Positions 46,061-57,217 of a stretch of DNA of 64,000 nt are shown here, one piece after another. The notes under the pieces are model-generated. The model had not been told where the DNA came from. It worked only from the letters and a program-made list of their open reading frames with translations, and did not search any database. Origin of the DNA: Topomyia yanbarensis (lineage: Eukaryota > Arthropoda > Insecta > Diptera > Culicidae). Every line of letters starts with the position of its first letter. Position 1 is the first letter of the stretch. Both the position numbers and the translations under genes were made by a program. The DNA is taken from assembly GCF_030247195.1 (NCBI RefSeq), contig NC_080670.1:206324546-206388545 (forward strand), written 5' to 3'.

Positions 46061-47107
46061 GGTCTGGCCAAAATGATTTTCATCAGGGATGCCAGGTTAC
46101 TTTTAAAAAATTGTGTTTTCCGTTCAAATGAATTTGTACCGTACTTTGTAGCAAAATCACCCGACTCACACTGTCGTTTGCATATTTTGCCCCTCGAAGG
46201 TGTGTCACTGTCTGTAGGTGTAGGGTGTAGGTCTGGAAACGCGTTTCCGATGTCAACAAAATTATTAAAAACCCACACCACGGTACTGTAGTGGAGTTTT
46301 CATGACCGAGAGTGTATTTTCAAATCTTGAATTCTATGCGAATTAAAGCAATAAAATTTGCACGAATTTTTCCACCTCAATTTCGTGAAATAAGCTACAT
46401 AATTTTACACAATTTTGATATAAATGCGATGCCAAATTTCACTAAATGATGAATGTGTGTGTTAATAAATAGAGCATTTGATGCAAATCTCAGAAATTCG
46501 ACGGTTCTTCTCGGTATTTGACAAATATATCCTCAGGATGCAGATACAATCGCGCTCACAAGTCTTCTTAGGGTTAGCTTCATAGAATTCTGACCGAATC
46601 CTCAGAATTCCCATGGAGACATCCTTAGAGTTCCAATTCTAATGAATTTTTATCATTATTTTGTTTACTTGAAACTTCAAAGAAAACCTTCCCATATATT
46701 TTAGACTATCCGATGAAATCATATTCAAGGCTCGAACGAAATAACAGATTTAGATCAGAGCCCCTGAAAAGAATTGCATCGACATTTTGAATAGATTTTT
46801 ATAGGAATTGTTGGCAGGACTTTACAACATTCATGGGTAGGATTCCATTAGAAAAATGCGCAGCATTTTCCGAGAATCTTAAACAAACTTTCACCAAATT
46901 CTAGAAAAGGACTTCGTCAGATTTAACTCGATTCTTATCGTAAAGCTGTCGATTAAAAGAGTAGGATAAAGTACCTGTCATCGGCTGTTTATGTTCAATA
47001 AATTGGTTGACGGTGTGGTTTGAGATAGTGAAAATTTAAGCAACCAATTCGTATCATTGAAGCTAGCATAGTTGATATTGTTCCCACCATTTTTTTTCTT
47101 CCCGAAC

Positions 47108-47186
47108 ACTGCCGTTATAAGCATATTTGTCCCATGTTCTGTGGGATTCCCTATATACATGGGACAATTATGCTTAGAGCGGCAGT
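47108..47186. repeat. 79-bp hairpin, pre-miRNA-sized
   Basis: The arms 47108-47137 (actgccgttataagcatatt tgtcccatgt) and 47157-47186 are inverted copies with about four mismatches and a 19-nt loop. The layout is that of a minimal palindromic MITE, but its size also fits a small-RNA precursor. Confidence 0.65.
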
Positions 47187-47204
47187 TACAGCTCATCTTC
47201 AAAG

Positions 47205-47600
47205 TGTAAATTAATTCAATGAACAGGACGAAGGCAATTATTTACATTATTCCACTGAAGTGTCTTTCCTTACGGGACATCAACATGCACATACCGAAGT
47301 ACTCAAGGTTTGGATAGCATCAAATTAGGTGAGTGGCCAAGTGCAGGAACGATGCAGTGACAGAAGTGACAATTGAAACAGAAAAATTGAAATTGATTTG
47401 AAAGAAAAACATTTTGAAGCGGCGTTGGTTGGAAGCAGGTATGACAATGGGACGAAAAACAACTTTATCACTAAAGCGATGAAGTGAAATTGTAGTTAGT
47501 GAATGTGAACCGATAAAAGTGATGGCATAAAAATTGAAGTTGATTTGAAAGAAACACATTAATGGCGTGGGTTAGAAACAAGTATGGTAATGGTAAGATT
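47205..47600 (+). repeat. Third copy of the 42893-type repeat
   Basis: It contains tcaatgaacaggacgaaggc, gtctttccttacgggacatc aacatgcacataccgaagta, gaaacagaaaaattgaaatt gatttgaaagaaa and gcggcgttggttggaa in the order of the tandem pair at 42893-43640, about 4 kb away. Its tail (47530-47610) corresponds to the partial tail at 43650-43720. Confidence 0.65.
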
Positions 47601-47767
47601 AACTACATTTCATTGCTCAATTTTCAAATGATGATTATTCGGAGTGTTAGTATTAGGAAGTGATTTTCTCTTATAACGTCTTAAGAACTTTTGTAACATG
47701 ATATGTAAAAAAGAAACCCCGGCGTAAAAAAGCTTTTGCAAATGCCGTGTCAAATAAACATTTAGAG

Positions 47768-47803
47768 AAAAAAGATGGGTGGGTAATATCTGGGACATAA
47801 CCG
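47768..47803 (+). repeat. MITE terminus (agatgggtgggt family)
   Basis: aaaaagatgggtgggtaata tctgggacataaccg recurs with changes at 50012-50049 and inverted at 40610-40650. Partner termini were not located. Confidence 0.45.
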
Positions 47804-49313
47804 AAGTGAAGTAACACATAGACTGTTAATTCGAATGCTGCAATTTTTTTCTGGCTGCATTAAAACCAGTTATTTCGGTATTTCTAGGTGCAATCCAAAT
47901 ATAATGGTACCCGCATATTATTACTGGAAATATATCGCATGTTTGCATTACATTCACATAAATCACTTGCGATGCGTGGCAAATTTAAAATGCTAGGCTT
48001 ACTCCTAAGCTTCATCTCATCAGGTTATTTTCGAGTGGGTAGTATTATCTATGCTACCCACATTACCCATCGACCCTGATTATTGAAATGAATGTGGAAT
48101 TCTCGCAATAACTTTGCAATTGTTACGTATGATAATAACCGACAGCGAATGTAGTACCAGGACATTACTTTTAATAAAGCATTTAACTTTGAGCCGCGAA
48201 AGTCACACACAAAATAAGGAAAAGAACATTGAGACATTAAGCCGAACATGAAATAAACCCGTCTTAATATGGATGTATGCACCTGTTATACAATTAATCT
48301 GGTTCTACGGATCGTTAGAAAACTGTGGTTATTGCAACATATACGATCATACGCAAAGCAATTCGCATCATTTCATCAGCAAAACCTTAAATCAGCATCC
48401 AATAAGCCAACATCATCTCCTTCGCACAACGGAATAGGAATGGGTGAAGTCGATAATTTTTCAAAATTGATCTTTTTGTCTCGAAAAATCGTTTTTTTTT
48501 TTCATTCGATCTTTCCCGGTCCGATGTTTGACAGCACCGATTTTATTTTTCGAAATCAGTGCAAAAAAAAATCGTCAATCGCACCCGCACTACACTTTGG
48601 AGCGTGGGCCGTAGTGAATTTATCTGAACACGCCACACATAATTTAAAGAGCAAGAAAGCGGGGTCTTTCACGCCCAACCATCCCATCTCCAGCGCAAAG
48701 AAAACAGTGGTCTGCTTTTTCTGTGATATGTGATCATTGGATGCATGAAACTGGCGCGCCTGTGCATCATTGGAATGATTGCTGGCGGCAGTCATGAAAT
48801 ACCCATATTGCCCCGAAGAGATTGATCTGGCATAAAATGTTTGCTTATTACGAGGTCAGAGAGCAAACTGATGATTTTTTTCATGTGTTCTGCTTTTATA
48901 CGTGTGTCGCATTTCTTTGGATGACAAAGGGGCAGTCCCAGCAACGCTCGCTGCTTGGTAGAATTGTACGGGCTAATCATGGAGTAGTTAATTACTTCAC
49001 AAAATCCATTATTTCCATTATATATACTACGTAATTAGACACAAAATTGTTGTACATATTTCCAACGAGATAGCTTAAAAATCTTATTTTTTCTTTTAGT
49101 ACAACGACAATTTTAGCCCATTTTTTTTAAAGCTAGGCCCCTATATGAAACGTAAGAAGTATTCTACTTCAAAAATATTGCTACAAAGTCCCATTTGCTT
49201 GTAATTAGTGCAATACTACATGCATAACGCGAACAAACAACCGATCGTGCAAACGATCCTTATCGAAGAAGACGCAAAGCAGTCTCGTCAAAGGTCACCC
49301 GATACTAGTTAGA

Positions 49314-49486
49314 AGGGACACACGATTTTGTCCCATCTGGTGCGATTGCCATTCAAAATCTTCGCCCACTGGAGCAAGGGGTCTGAAACAGCCTGCGTCA
49401 TTCAGTAGATCCACGCATGCCAAGCTAGAGCCGATAATTACACCATCGATCTCAACTTTGTGAGCGGGTATGTAAACCCGTTAGTT
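49314..49486 (-). pseudogene. Non-LTR retrotransposon ORF1 fragment
   Basis: The minus strand reads RVYIPAHKVEIDGVIIGSSL ACVDLLNDAGCF, the same segment as the plus-strand fragments, closest to 41076 (GHKVKIDGVVTDSSLSCVDLL). Similarity fades downstream. It is the only copy of this family seen on the minus strand. Confidence 0.65.
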
Positions 49487-50011
49487 AGTTCATAAATGTA
49501 TTGCCGCCTGTAGCATCATTTGTTTGCTTTAGACATAATATCACAATTCTGAGTTTTATCTAAGCGAACTTTCGAGATATCTGTCACAGCTGAATATTTC
49601 GGCGTCTAGAGAAATTATAGAAAAAGTAGCGGACTATCTTGATCGTAAAGAAGATCGAGTACGGTCGAAACCAGTTCAATGTGTTTGATTTTAAATAGAA
49701 ATTTGGAGTCTTTGATGACGAATTTTGTTCGACATCCATTTTGGCATTTTTTGGGCATATCAGGAGAGGTTATTTATGCACGGGCCTAGAGCAGACGCAA
49801 AGTAAAAGCTGTAGAATATGAATCAAGAGACAGAAATCATGGGAGATATAGTTTGAAAGAATAAAGCCTGAATAATGAAATAATGTGGTCATCTATCTTT
49901 ACTGGATAGATTACTGGATGCAACTTATTTTCTTAGAAACTGGATCGAAGAATATGTCAATAACTTGATCAGCAATAGATCATAAAAGCATCTTTGGTTC
50001 AGTTGCTTGTA

Positions 50012-50049
50012 CAAAAAGATGGGTGGGTGCTATCTGGAATATAACCGGT
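50012..50049 (+). repeat. MITE terminus (agatgggtgggt family), second copy
   Basis: aaaaagatgggtgggtgcta tctggaatataaccgg parallels 47768-47803. The DNA between the two sites includes no recognisable partner end. Confidence 0.4.
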
Positions 50050-50614
50050 ATGCTAATGATATGCACCCTAATCAACAATCCACCAACCAGTACAAAGTTC
50101 CTAAAATTGTCTCCTCAGTATACTTGATACACGGTAGAGTGCCAATATTTATGGTCATCCTGAATTTTGAAACCGGACACACCTAATAAGTATTGCATCT
50201 CGATAAAAAACCCATGCAAAATTTGAGCGGAATCGCATTATTCTTCGTGAAGCGTCGAGATCTTGTATAATGTTAAAAATGCCTTTATGATGCAAGGAAA
50301 AATTTTGAATTGAGATGGGGGACTTCAGTTGGAAAATGTAGTTTTATTTGTTTTCTTGGATGCCAAATGTTTAAGAAATTTATGAAATGTCGAAATCTGG
50401 TGTCGATTCGAAAAAAAAATCATGATTTTTATTTGAAAATCTCAGTTTAAACATTAAAAGTACCAGAACTCAAGAACCGTTGCTTCATGAATTTCTAAGA
50501 CATTTAGTTTTTTTCCTTTTTTATTTCGACTATGTTAGTCACATTTTTTTACATTTTCACGACATACAATTAGCTAGAGATTACTGGGTATGAAAATTAG
50601 AGCCATAGTACTCA

Positions 50615-50950
50615 AGTAAGAGCAAGGATGTGAAGTATACAGATCGGAAAACTAGAAGAACAGGCCTAATATCTTACGGGCTTAACTTTTGTCTTCTGCT
50701 AATGAGGGTCGAGCTTAGGCAGCATAACTACGAATCACTCGAGTTCACAGCACGTCTCCTGACATAGACAGACTCGTTCATCTTTACCGTGAGAACCGAC
50801 GGCATGGAGACATGTTGTGAGCTCGAGTGATTCGTAGTTATGCTGCCTAAGCTCGACCCTCATTAGCAGAAGACAAAAGTTAAGCCCGTAAGATATTAGG
50901 CCTGTTCTTCTAGTTTTCCGATCTGTATACTTCACATCCTTGCTCTTACT
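50615..50950. repeat. Perfect foldback: 129-bp inverted arms with a short loop
   Basis: The arms 50615-50743 and 50822-50950 are exact reverse complements over 129 bp. Inside them, 50744-50759 and 50806-50821 pair over 16 bp with three mismatches, leaving a loop of about 46 nt. A transcript would fold into a hairpin about 145 bp long. The 9-mer actcgttca occurs both in the loop (50772-50780) and across the right end of the arm (50948-50956). No long frame is shared between arms. Confidence 0.9.
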
Positions 50951-52020
50951 CGTTCAGGACTATAGCAGGGGAAGACCAACGAAATACGAAAAATGCCAAG
51001 ACCTGACTTAATGGCTTGGTGTTTGGTGGAGATAGGTAGATAGACATACACCGATACCGGTTTCTCTCGATCAAGGTGAAAAGGAAGCTTGAAAAAGCAA
51101 CCTTCTACATGATGCCGAAGTTTCTGCTTGGTCATGGTTCGGACAGTACCCTCATCCGTTCGGTCATGATTCGTCATCTGTCTGTCCATAATGTGGGCAT
51201 GTCGGAGAACAGAGTAAGTGGTCCTTGTCACTTAGCGTTGATGAAATTATTGGGGTCAATGGTGAGAACTGAATGACACAACAAAGGAATACAATCCACC
51301 GCTGGATAAGCACAGTAACACAGTAAGGATAAGACTACGAGCTAGCAACACCTTTAAGTCGAAGAAGAAACCTAGCTGCGAATGAGTGTGATGTCGGTCA
51401 AGATGGTCGACGTATCCGGATCAGTTGGCGTCTCGACATTTGAAGCAGATCTTCGCAGGTCGGATATATTGCACTTTGGACACGAGCAAGAAACAGCTGC
51501 TATGGAGGAAAATATGAATTTTCAACACAAAAGAAAAAGTGCCAAGGGCCAAGATTTCGCAAAGCAATACTTAATAGTGGTCTCATAATAGTGCAGGTAT
51601 GGAGAACCAAGAGGTTAAGGATATCCCCTCTCTTTATAAAAACCACTGACATTGTCCCAATTTGTTTAGCCATGTCGATTGACGTAAGCAAATTATGACT
51701 AGACTAAAAAAAAGTCCAACTTTTTCACCTATCAGCTTCCCGTCAACATTTTTAAAACACTCTTCTATACATATTTATAGTGTTCCAACGTTTCGATTCC
51801 CACACACTTCCTCTTCACAATGAGCAAATTTCAAACAATCTATTCAAACTTTATAAAATCTTCAAGTCTCCTCGCTAACATTTATAAATATTTACGTGTG
51901 TTTACTAATAATTTCAAAACGTTCAACAGCTCTTTACTTTGTACAAAATCTATTCCCCACTCACGGTCACCTAATTTGGCACAAACTTCCCCCGACCCCA
52001 CCAGAATCAAACCACCGAAC

Positions 52021-55000
52021 CTAGATATCGTCATGAAAGCTAACTCTATCCCGAGATTTGGTCGAACTGCGCGCCGATCGTGAGCTATAGGTCCGCGGGA
52101 ACCTTTGCCTCTCCAACTCCAGCGATCTGCGGGGTCCCCGGCTATTGTACATATACGCATCCGAATTAATCGGAACTCCCGTTGTCGCTATCGGAACCGG
52201 CGCTGGCGCCGGCTGTAGCGGTGGTGGAGCCGCAACCGGCGTAGCCGGTAGCAGTGCCGGTGGTGTCCCCACTATCGACTGCTCGTAACCGCTATCCCGC
52301 TTGGCGGAAGAATAACTCAAGTTGCTACTGCGGCGGCGATTCGCCGCCGTTACGTTCCGGACGACGTGCGGCGAGATGGACCGGGTGTTAACCGGCTGTG
52401 GAGGTTCCTCCTCGAAGTAGTCATCGAAGTTGGTCGAGAATTTCAGCTTGGAGTTCTGACGCGCCAGATAGTATTCGTAGTTTTTCTCCCGTTGGATCAT
52501 CTCCTGGATGTCCATGCTGCGTTCTCGCTCCAACCGGTCTATGATCTCCATATCGCGGGAGAGTGTACTGAGGGAACCTTTACGAGAGGAGTACTCACTT
52601 TCGTTGACCGATATTATCGACGGGGTGGTCTTTAGGATGCCGGAGTCCTGTTTGGAGAGTGATCCGTACCTGGTGCTTCTTCGTTGGTAGATGTCCGAGT
52701 CCGAATCGATGTCGTTTAGTTCATCCGTGTTGGCTGCTTGGTAGTAGGGGGAAGCTGACTTGCGCACGGAATTCTGCCGGTGAGCGGCGAAAATCTCTGG
52801 AGCTACGACTTCACGCTCGTTGATGTTACAGTAGGTACTGGAGGTTATGTTCGAGCCGTTTCCCGCCAGCGAAGAGCTGTAGTCATCCTCCTCTTCGGCT
52901 GTTACGTCTACTGGATTCCTACTGTGGTTTGAACCGGTTCGACTATTGTTCGATCTCAGCGAGGATCGCTGAACTGCCGTTCCCGAAGAACTGCGACTCT
53001 TCGTGGATGGAGTCTTGTGGAAGTTGCTGTGCTCGATGCGTAGCGGTGGAGGAAGTTGCCGCTTCGGTCGTCTCGTTGTCGATTCAGACTCCTTTGATAG
53101 TCTCGATGTGACGGAGTCCTCAGTCTTACTACCCTCCACGCTGGATTGTTGGGATTTGCTGCTGACCTCGGCCGGAGACTTGGACCGGTCGATCGAGGGT
53201 AACGCTTTGACCTGTGCAAAAGTTGCCGCTTGCCGTCGGATTTCTGTACCCGGCTGATCTACAGCCGGGACGGAGGATATGACCATCGTTGAGGGTGGAT
53301 GGCTGCTACTTACCGTCGACATCTGGGTGGAAAGAGGTGTTTTGATACCCGGTGGGGAACTACCGTCGTCTATCGAGGGTTCGGATTTGGTGTTGGTGTT
53401 TCGCCGGGATGATAGGCGCAGGTAGCCGCGCAGTCGCTCCTTGGCGGGTCTGGAAGAGAAGAAAAGAAATTTTTAAACATAAAATATAAAATATAAAATA
53501 TAAAATATAAAATATAAAACATAAAATATAAAATATAAAATATAAAATATAAAATATAAAATATAAAATATAAAATATAAAATATAAAATATAAAATATA
53601 AAATATAAAATATAAAATATAAAATATAAAATATAAAATATAAAATATAAAATATAAAATATAAAATATAAAATATAAAATATAAAATATAAAATATAAA
53701 ATATAAAATATAAAATATAAAATATAAAATATAAAATATAAAATATAAAATATAAAATATAAAATATAAAATATAAAATATAAAATATAAAATATAAAAT
53801 ATAAAATATAAAATATAAAATATAAAATATAAAATATCAAATATAAAATATAAAATATAAAATATAAAATATAAAATATAAAATATAAAATATAAAATAT
53901 AAAATATAAAATTTAGCATGTAAAATATCATTTTAAATTTTAAAATTAAATTTGAGTTTTGAAATTTGAATTTTCAAATCTTTAAACTTTTAAATTTTTA
54001 ATTTTTGATTTTTAATTTTAAACTTTAAATTTTGGATTTTGAATTTTGATTTTGAATTTTAAATTTCAAATTCTGAATTGGAATTTGTAATTTGAAAATT
54101 CAAATATAAAATTTTTATTTTTAATTTTCAATTTTTAATTCTCAATTTTCAGTTTTCCATTTCATTTTCTATTCTCTATTTTCTATTTTCTATTTTCTAT
54201 TTTCTATTTTCTATTTTCTATTTTCTATTTTCTATTTTCTATTTTCTATTTTCTATTTTCTATTTTCTATTTTCTATTTTCTATTTTCTATTTTCTATTT
54301 TCTATTTTCTATTTTCTATTTTCTATTTTCTATTTTCTATTTTCTATTTTCTATTTTCTATTTTCTATTTTCTATTTTCTATTTTCTATTTTCTATTTTC
54401 TATTTTCTATTTTCTATTTTCTATTTTCTATTTTCTATTTTCTATTTTCTATTTTCTATTTTCTATTTTCTATTTTCTATTTTCTATTTTCTATTTTCTA
54501 TTTTCTATTTTCTATTTTCTATTTTCTATTTTCTAAATTTCTATTTTCTATTTTCTAAATTTCTATTTTCTATTTTCTAAATTTCTATTTTCTATTTTCT
54601 ATTTTCTATTTTCTATTTTCTATTTTCTATTTTCTATTTTCTATTTTCTATTTTCTATTTTCTATTTTCTATTTTCTATTTTCTATTTTCTATTTTCTAT
54701 TTTCTATTTTCTATTTTCTATTTTCTATTTTCTATTTTCTATTTTCTATTTTCTATTTTCTATTTTCTATTTTCTATTTTCTATTTTCTATTTTCTATTT
54801 TCTATTTTCTATTTTCTATTTTCTATTTTCTATTTTCTATTTTCTATTTTCTATTTTCTATTTTCTATTTTCTATTTTCTATTTTCTATTTTCTATTTTC
54901 TATTTTCTATTTTCTATTTTCTATTTTCTATTTTCTATTTTCTATTTTCTATTTTCTATTTTCTATTTTCTATTTTCTATTTTCTATTTTCTATTTTCTA

Positions 55001-57217
55001 TTTTCTATTTTCTATTTTCTATTTTCTATTTTCTATTTTCTATTTTCTATTTTCTATTTTCTATTTTCTATTTTCTATTTTCTATTTTCTATTTTCTATT
55101 TTCTATTTTCTATTTTCTATTTTCTATTTTCTATTTTCTATTTTCTATTTTCTATTTTCTATTTTCTATTTTCTATTTTCTATTTTCTATTTTCTATTTT
55201 CTATTTTCTATTTTCTATTTTCTATTTTCTATTTTCTATTTTCTATTTTCTATTTTCTATTTTCTATTTTCTATTTTCTATTTTCTATTTTCTATTTTCT
55301 ATTTTCTATTTTCTATTTTCTATTTTCTATTTTCTATTTTCTATTTTCTATTTTCTATTTTCTATTTTCTATTTTCTATTTTCTATTTTCTATTTTCTAT
55401 TTTCTATTTTCTATTTTCTATTTTCTATTTTCTATTTTCTATTTTCTATTTTCTATTTTCTATTTTCTATTTTCTATTTTCTATTTTCTATTTTCTATTT
55501 TCTATTTTCTATTTTCTATTTTCTATTTTCTATTTTCTATTTTCTATTTTCTATTTTCTATTTTCTATTTTCTATTTTCTATTTTCTATTTTCTATTTTC
55601 TATTTTCTATTTTCTATTTTCTATTTTCTATTTTCTATTTTCTATTTTCTATTTTCTATTTTCTATTTTCTATTTTCTATTTTCTATTTTCTATTTTCTA
55701 TTTTCTATTTTCTATTTTCTATTTTCTATTTTCTATTTTCTATTTTCTATTTTCTATTTTCTATTTTCTATTTTCTATTTTCTATTTTCTATTTTCTATT
55801 TTCTATTTTCTATTTTCTATTTTCTATTTTCTATTTTCTATTTTCTATTTTCTATTTTCTATTTTCTATTTTCTATTTTCTATTTTCTATTTTCTATTTT
55901 CTATTTTCTATTTTCTATTTTCTATTTTCTATTTTCTATTTTCTATTTTCTATTTTCTATTTTCTATTTTCTATTTTCTATTTTCTATTTTCTATTTTCT
56001 ATTTTCTATTTTCTATTTTCTATTTTCTATTTTCTATTTTCTATTTTCTATTTTCTATTTTCTATTTTCTATTTTCTATTTTCTATTTTCTATTTTCTAT
56101 TTTCTATTTTCTATTTTCTATTTTCTATTTTCTATTTTCTATTTTCTATTTTCTATTTTCTATTTTCTATTTTCTATTTTCTATTTTCTATTTTCTATTT
56201 TCTATTTTCTATTTTCTATTTTCTATTTTCTATTTTCTATTTTCTATTTTCTATTTTCTATTTTCTATTTTCTATTTTCTATTTTCTATTTTCTATTTTC
56301 TATTTTCTATTTTCTATTTTCTATTTTCTATTTTCTATTTTCTATTTTCTATTTTCTATTTTCTATTTTCTATTTTCTATTTTCTATTTTCTATTTTCTA
56401 TTTTCTATTTTCTATTTTCTATTTTCTATTTTCTATTTTCTATTTTCTATTTTCTATTTTCTATTTCCTATTTTCTATTTCCTATTTTGGCGTATTTTCG
56501 ATTTTAATTTTTCAGCATTTCTTTGTAATCGGGCCCAAACTTAAAGAGTCTCGAGCAGCTTTTTTTCCCTGATAAAAACACAGCCACGCTCGACCTGAAT
56601 GGTGACACGGCCGACCGATAATGGCACTGATGATGGCTTGAGGGTGAGACTAACCACTAAGCCGGAGCTATGAGGCCAATGTAAGAAAATGAAAATACCA
56701 GAACCAGACTAGTGAAGAGCTCTGTTAGCTTCACTTTAACGATGCCGGTCTAAAACCAAATAACAAGCCAGCGCCAACAGATGAACCGCCTCACATCAAG
56801 TACCAACCAAAAGGAGGTTTGGAGTGGTGAGAGGTGCTGCGGTTTGGCTCTGTGTTTATTTACGACATTTCAGCGGCTTCCTTGCGATGTTTGCGCTTTC
56901 GGGTGTGGAAGCACGCTCGTTAATTGTGGCATTTTCAGGGTCGCCACTTGTATGGGTTACTGGTGGTAAATCCTACGGCTCTTTAGATTTAATGTTATCG
57001 TCATGGAAACGCTTGGTCGTTTACGCCGATCACAACTTACGTCAAGCGTTTCCCATTTTTTTTTTTGCAACCACAAACTCACCTCGATAGGACCCAGCTG
57101 GCATAAATCCAAGGCACGATGACGGTCGGCAGGAATGCAATCCACACGAACATCAGATAGGTGATGTCAAAGTGGGCCTGATTCTCGTACGTTTCCACCA
57201 GTGTCATCCGGGCTAGC
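52021..57217 (-). CDS. Class A-like G-protein-coupled receptor, C-terminal two exons (partial)
   Basis: Exon 57083-57217 (acceptor tctttgcag, donor gtgagt) reads LARMTLVETYENQAHFDITY, then a hydrophobic span LMFVWIAFLPTVIVPWIYAS WVLS, which has the shape of TM7. It joins in phase 2 to 52021-53449 (acceptor tcttccag), restoring an Arg and giving RPAKERLRGYLRL, a typical amphipathic helix 8 just after TM7. The tail after the splice is 475 residues, rich in Ser/Thr/Arg, with an acidic patch (TAEEEDDYSSS), an IDRLERERSMDIQEMIQREK helix-like stretch, a Pro/Ala segment and the C-terminus RVSFHDDI. At the NPxxY position it has VPWIY. Prostanoid receptors carry DPWxY there, so a relation is possible but unproven. 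TM1-6 exons lie upstream (higher coordinates), probably beyond the window. Many RxxS and SR sites suggest phosphorylation-based regulation. The ligand is unknown. Confidence 0.75.
53476..53911. repeat. Heptanucleotide array (ATAAAAT)n, about 62 units
   Basis: The 7-bp unit ataaaat is repeated almost without change for about 436 bp, with rare substitutions (a c in the units near 53519, and tatcaaat near 53835). It lies in the GPCR intron, 27 bp from the acceptor of the last exon. On the transcribed strand the unit is attttat. Confidence 0.95.
53912..54164. other. AT-only transition zone between the two arrays
   Basis: Nearly pure A/T words (aaattttaaaattaaattt, gaattttcaaat, tttttaattttcaattttta) form a degenerate, roughly 6-8 bp periodic stretch that blends into the next array through ttttccatttcattttctat. 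It looks like decayed array sequence. Confidence 0.6.
54165..56488. repeat. Heptanucleotide array (CTATTTT)n, about 330 units
   Basis: The 7-bp unit ctatttt runs for about 2.3 kb. The exceptions are a cluster of three ctaaatttctattttctat tt variants at about 54533-54590, spaced 22 bp apart, and ctatttc variants in the last units. It lies in the same intron as the first array. Such homogeneity over more than 300 copies indicates recent expansion or homogenisation. The stated length depends on the assembly. Confidence 0.95.

Noticed and set aside
48269..48733. 154-residue plus-strand frame
   Set aside because: Low-information composition (runs of K and F), frames on the other strand over the same DNA and no family resemblance.
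53370..53931. 152- and 156-residue minus frames of repeating FYILYFI
   Set aside because: They are translations of the ATAAAAT array and run into the GPCR exon in the wrong frame.
53476..56488. Telomere-like interpretation of the heptamer arrays
   Set aside because: The arrays lack the G-rich strand of simple telomeric repeats and lie inside an intron; dipteran telomeres do not use short TTAGG-type repeats.
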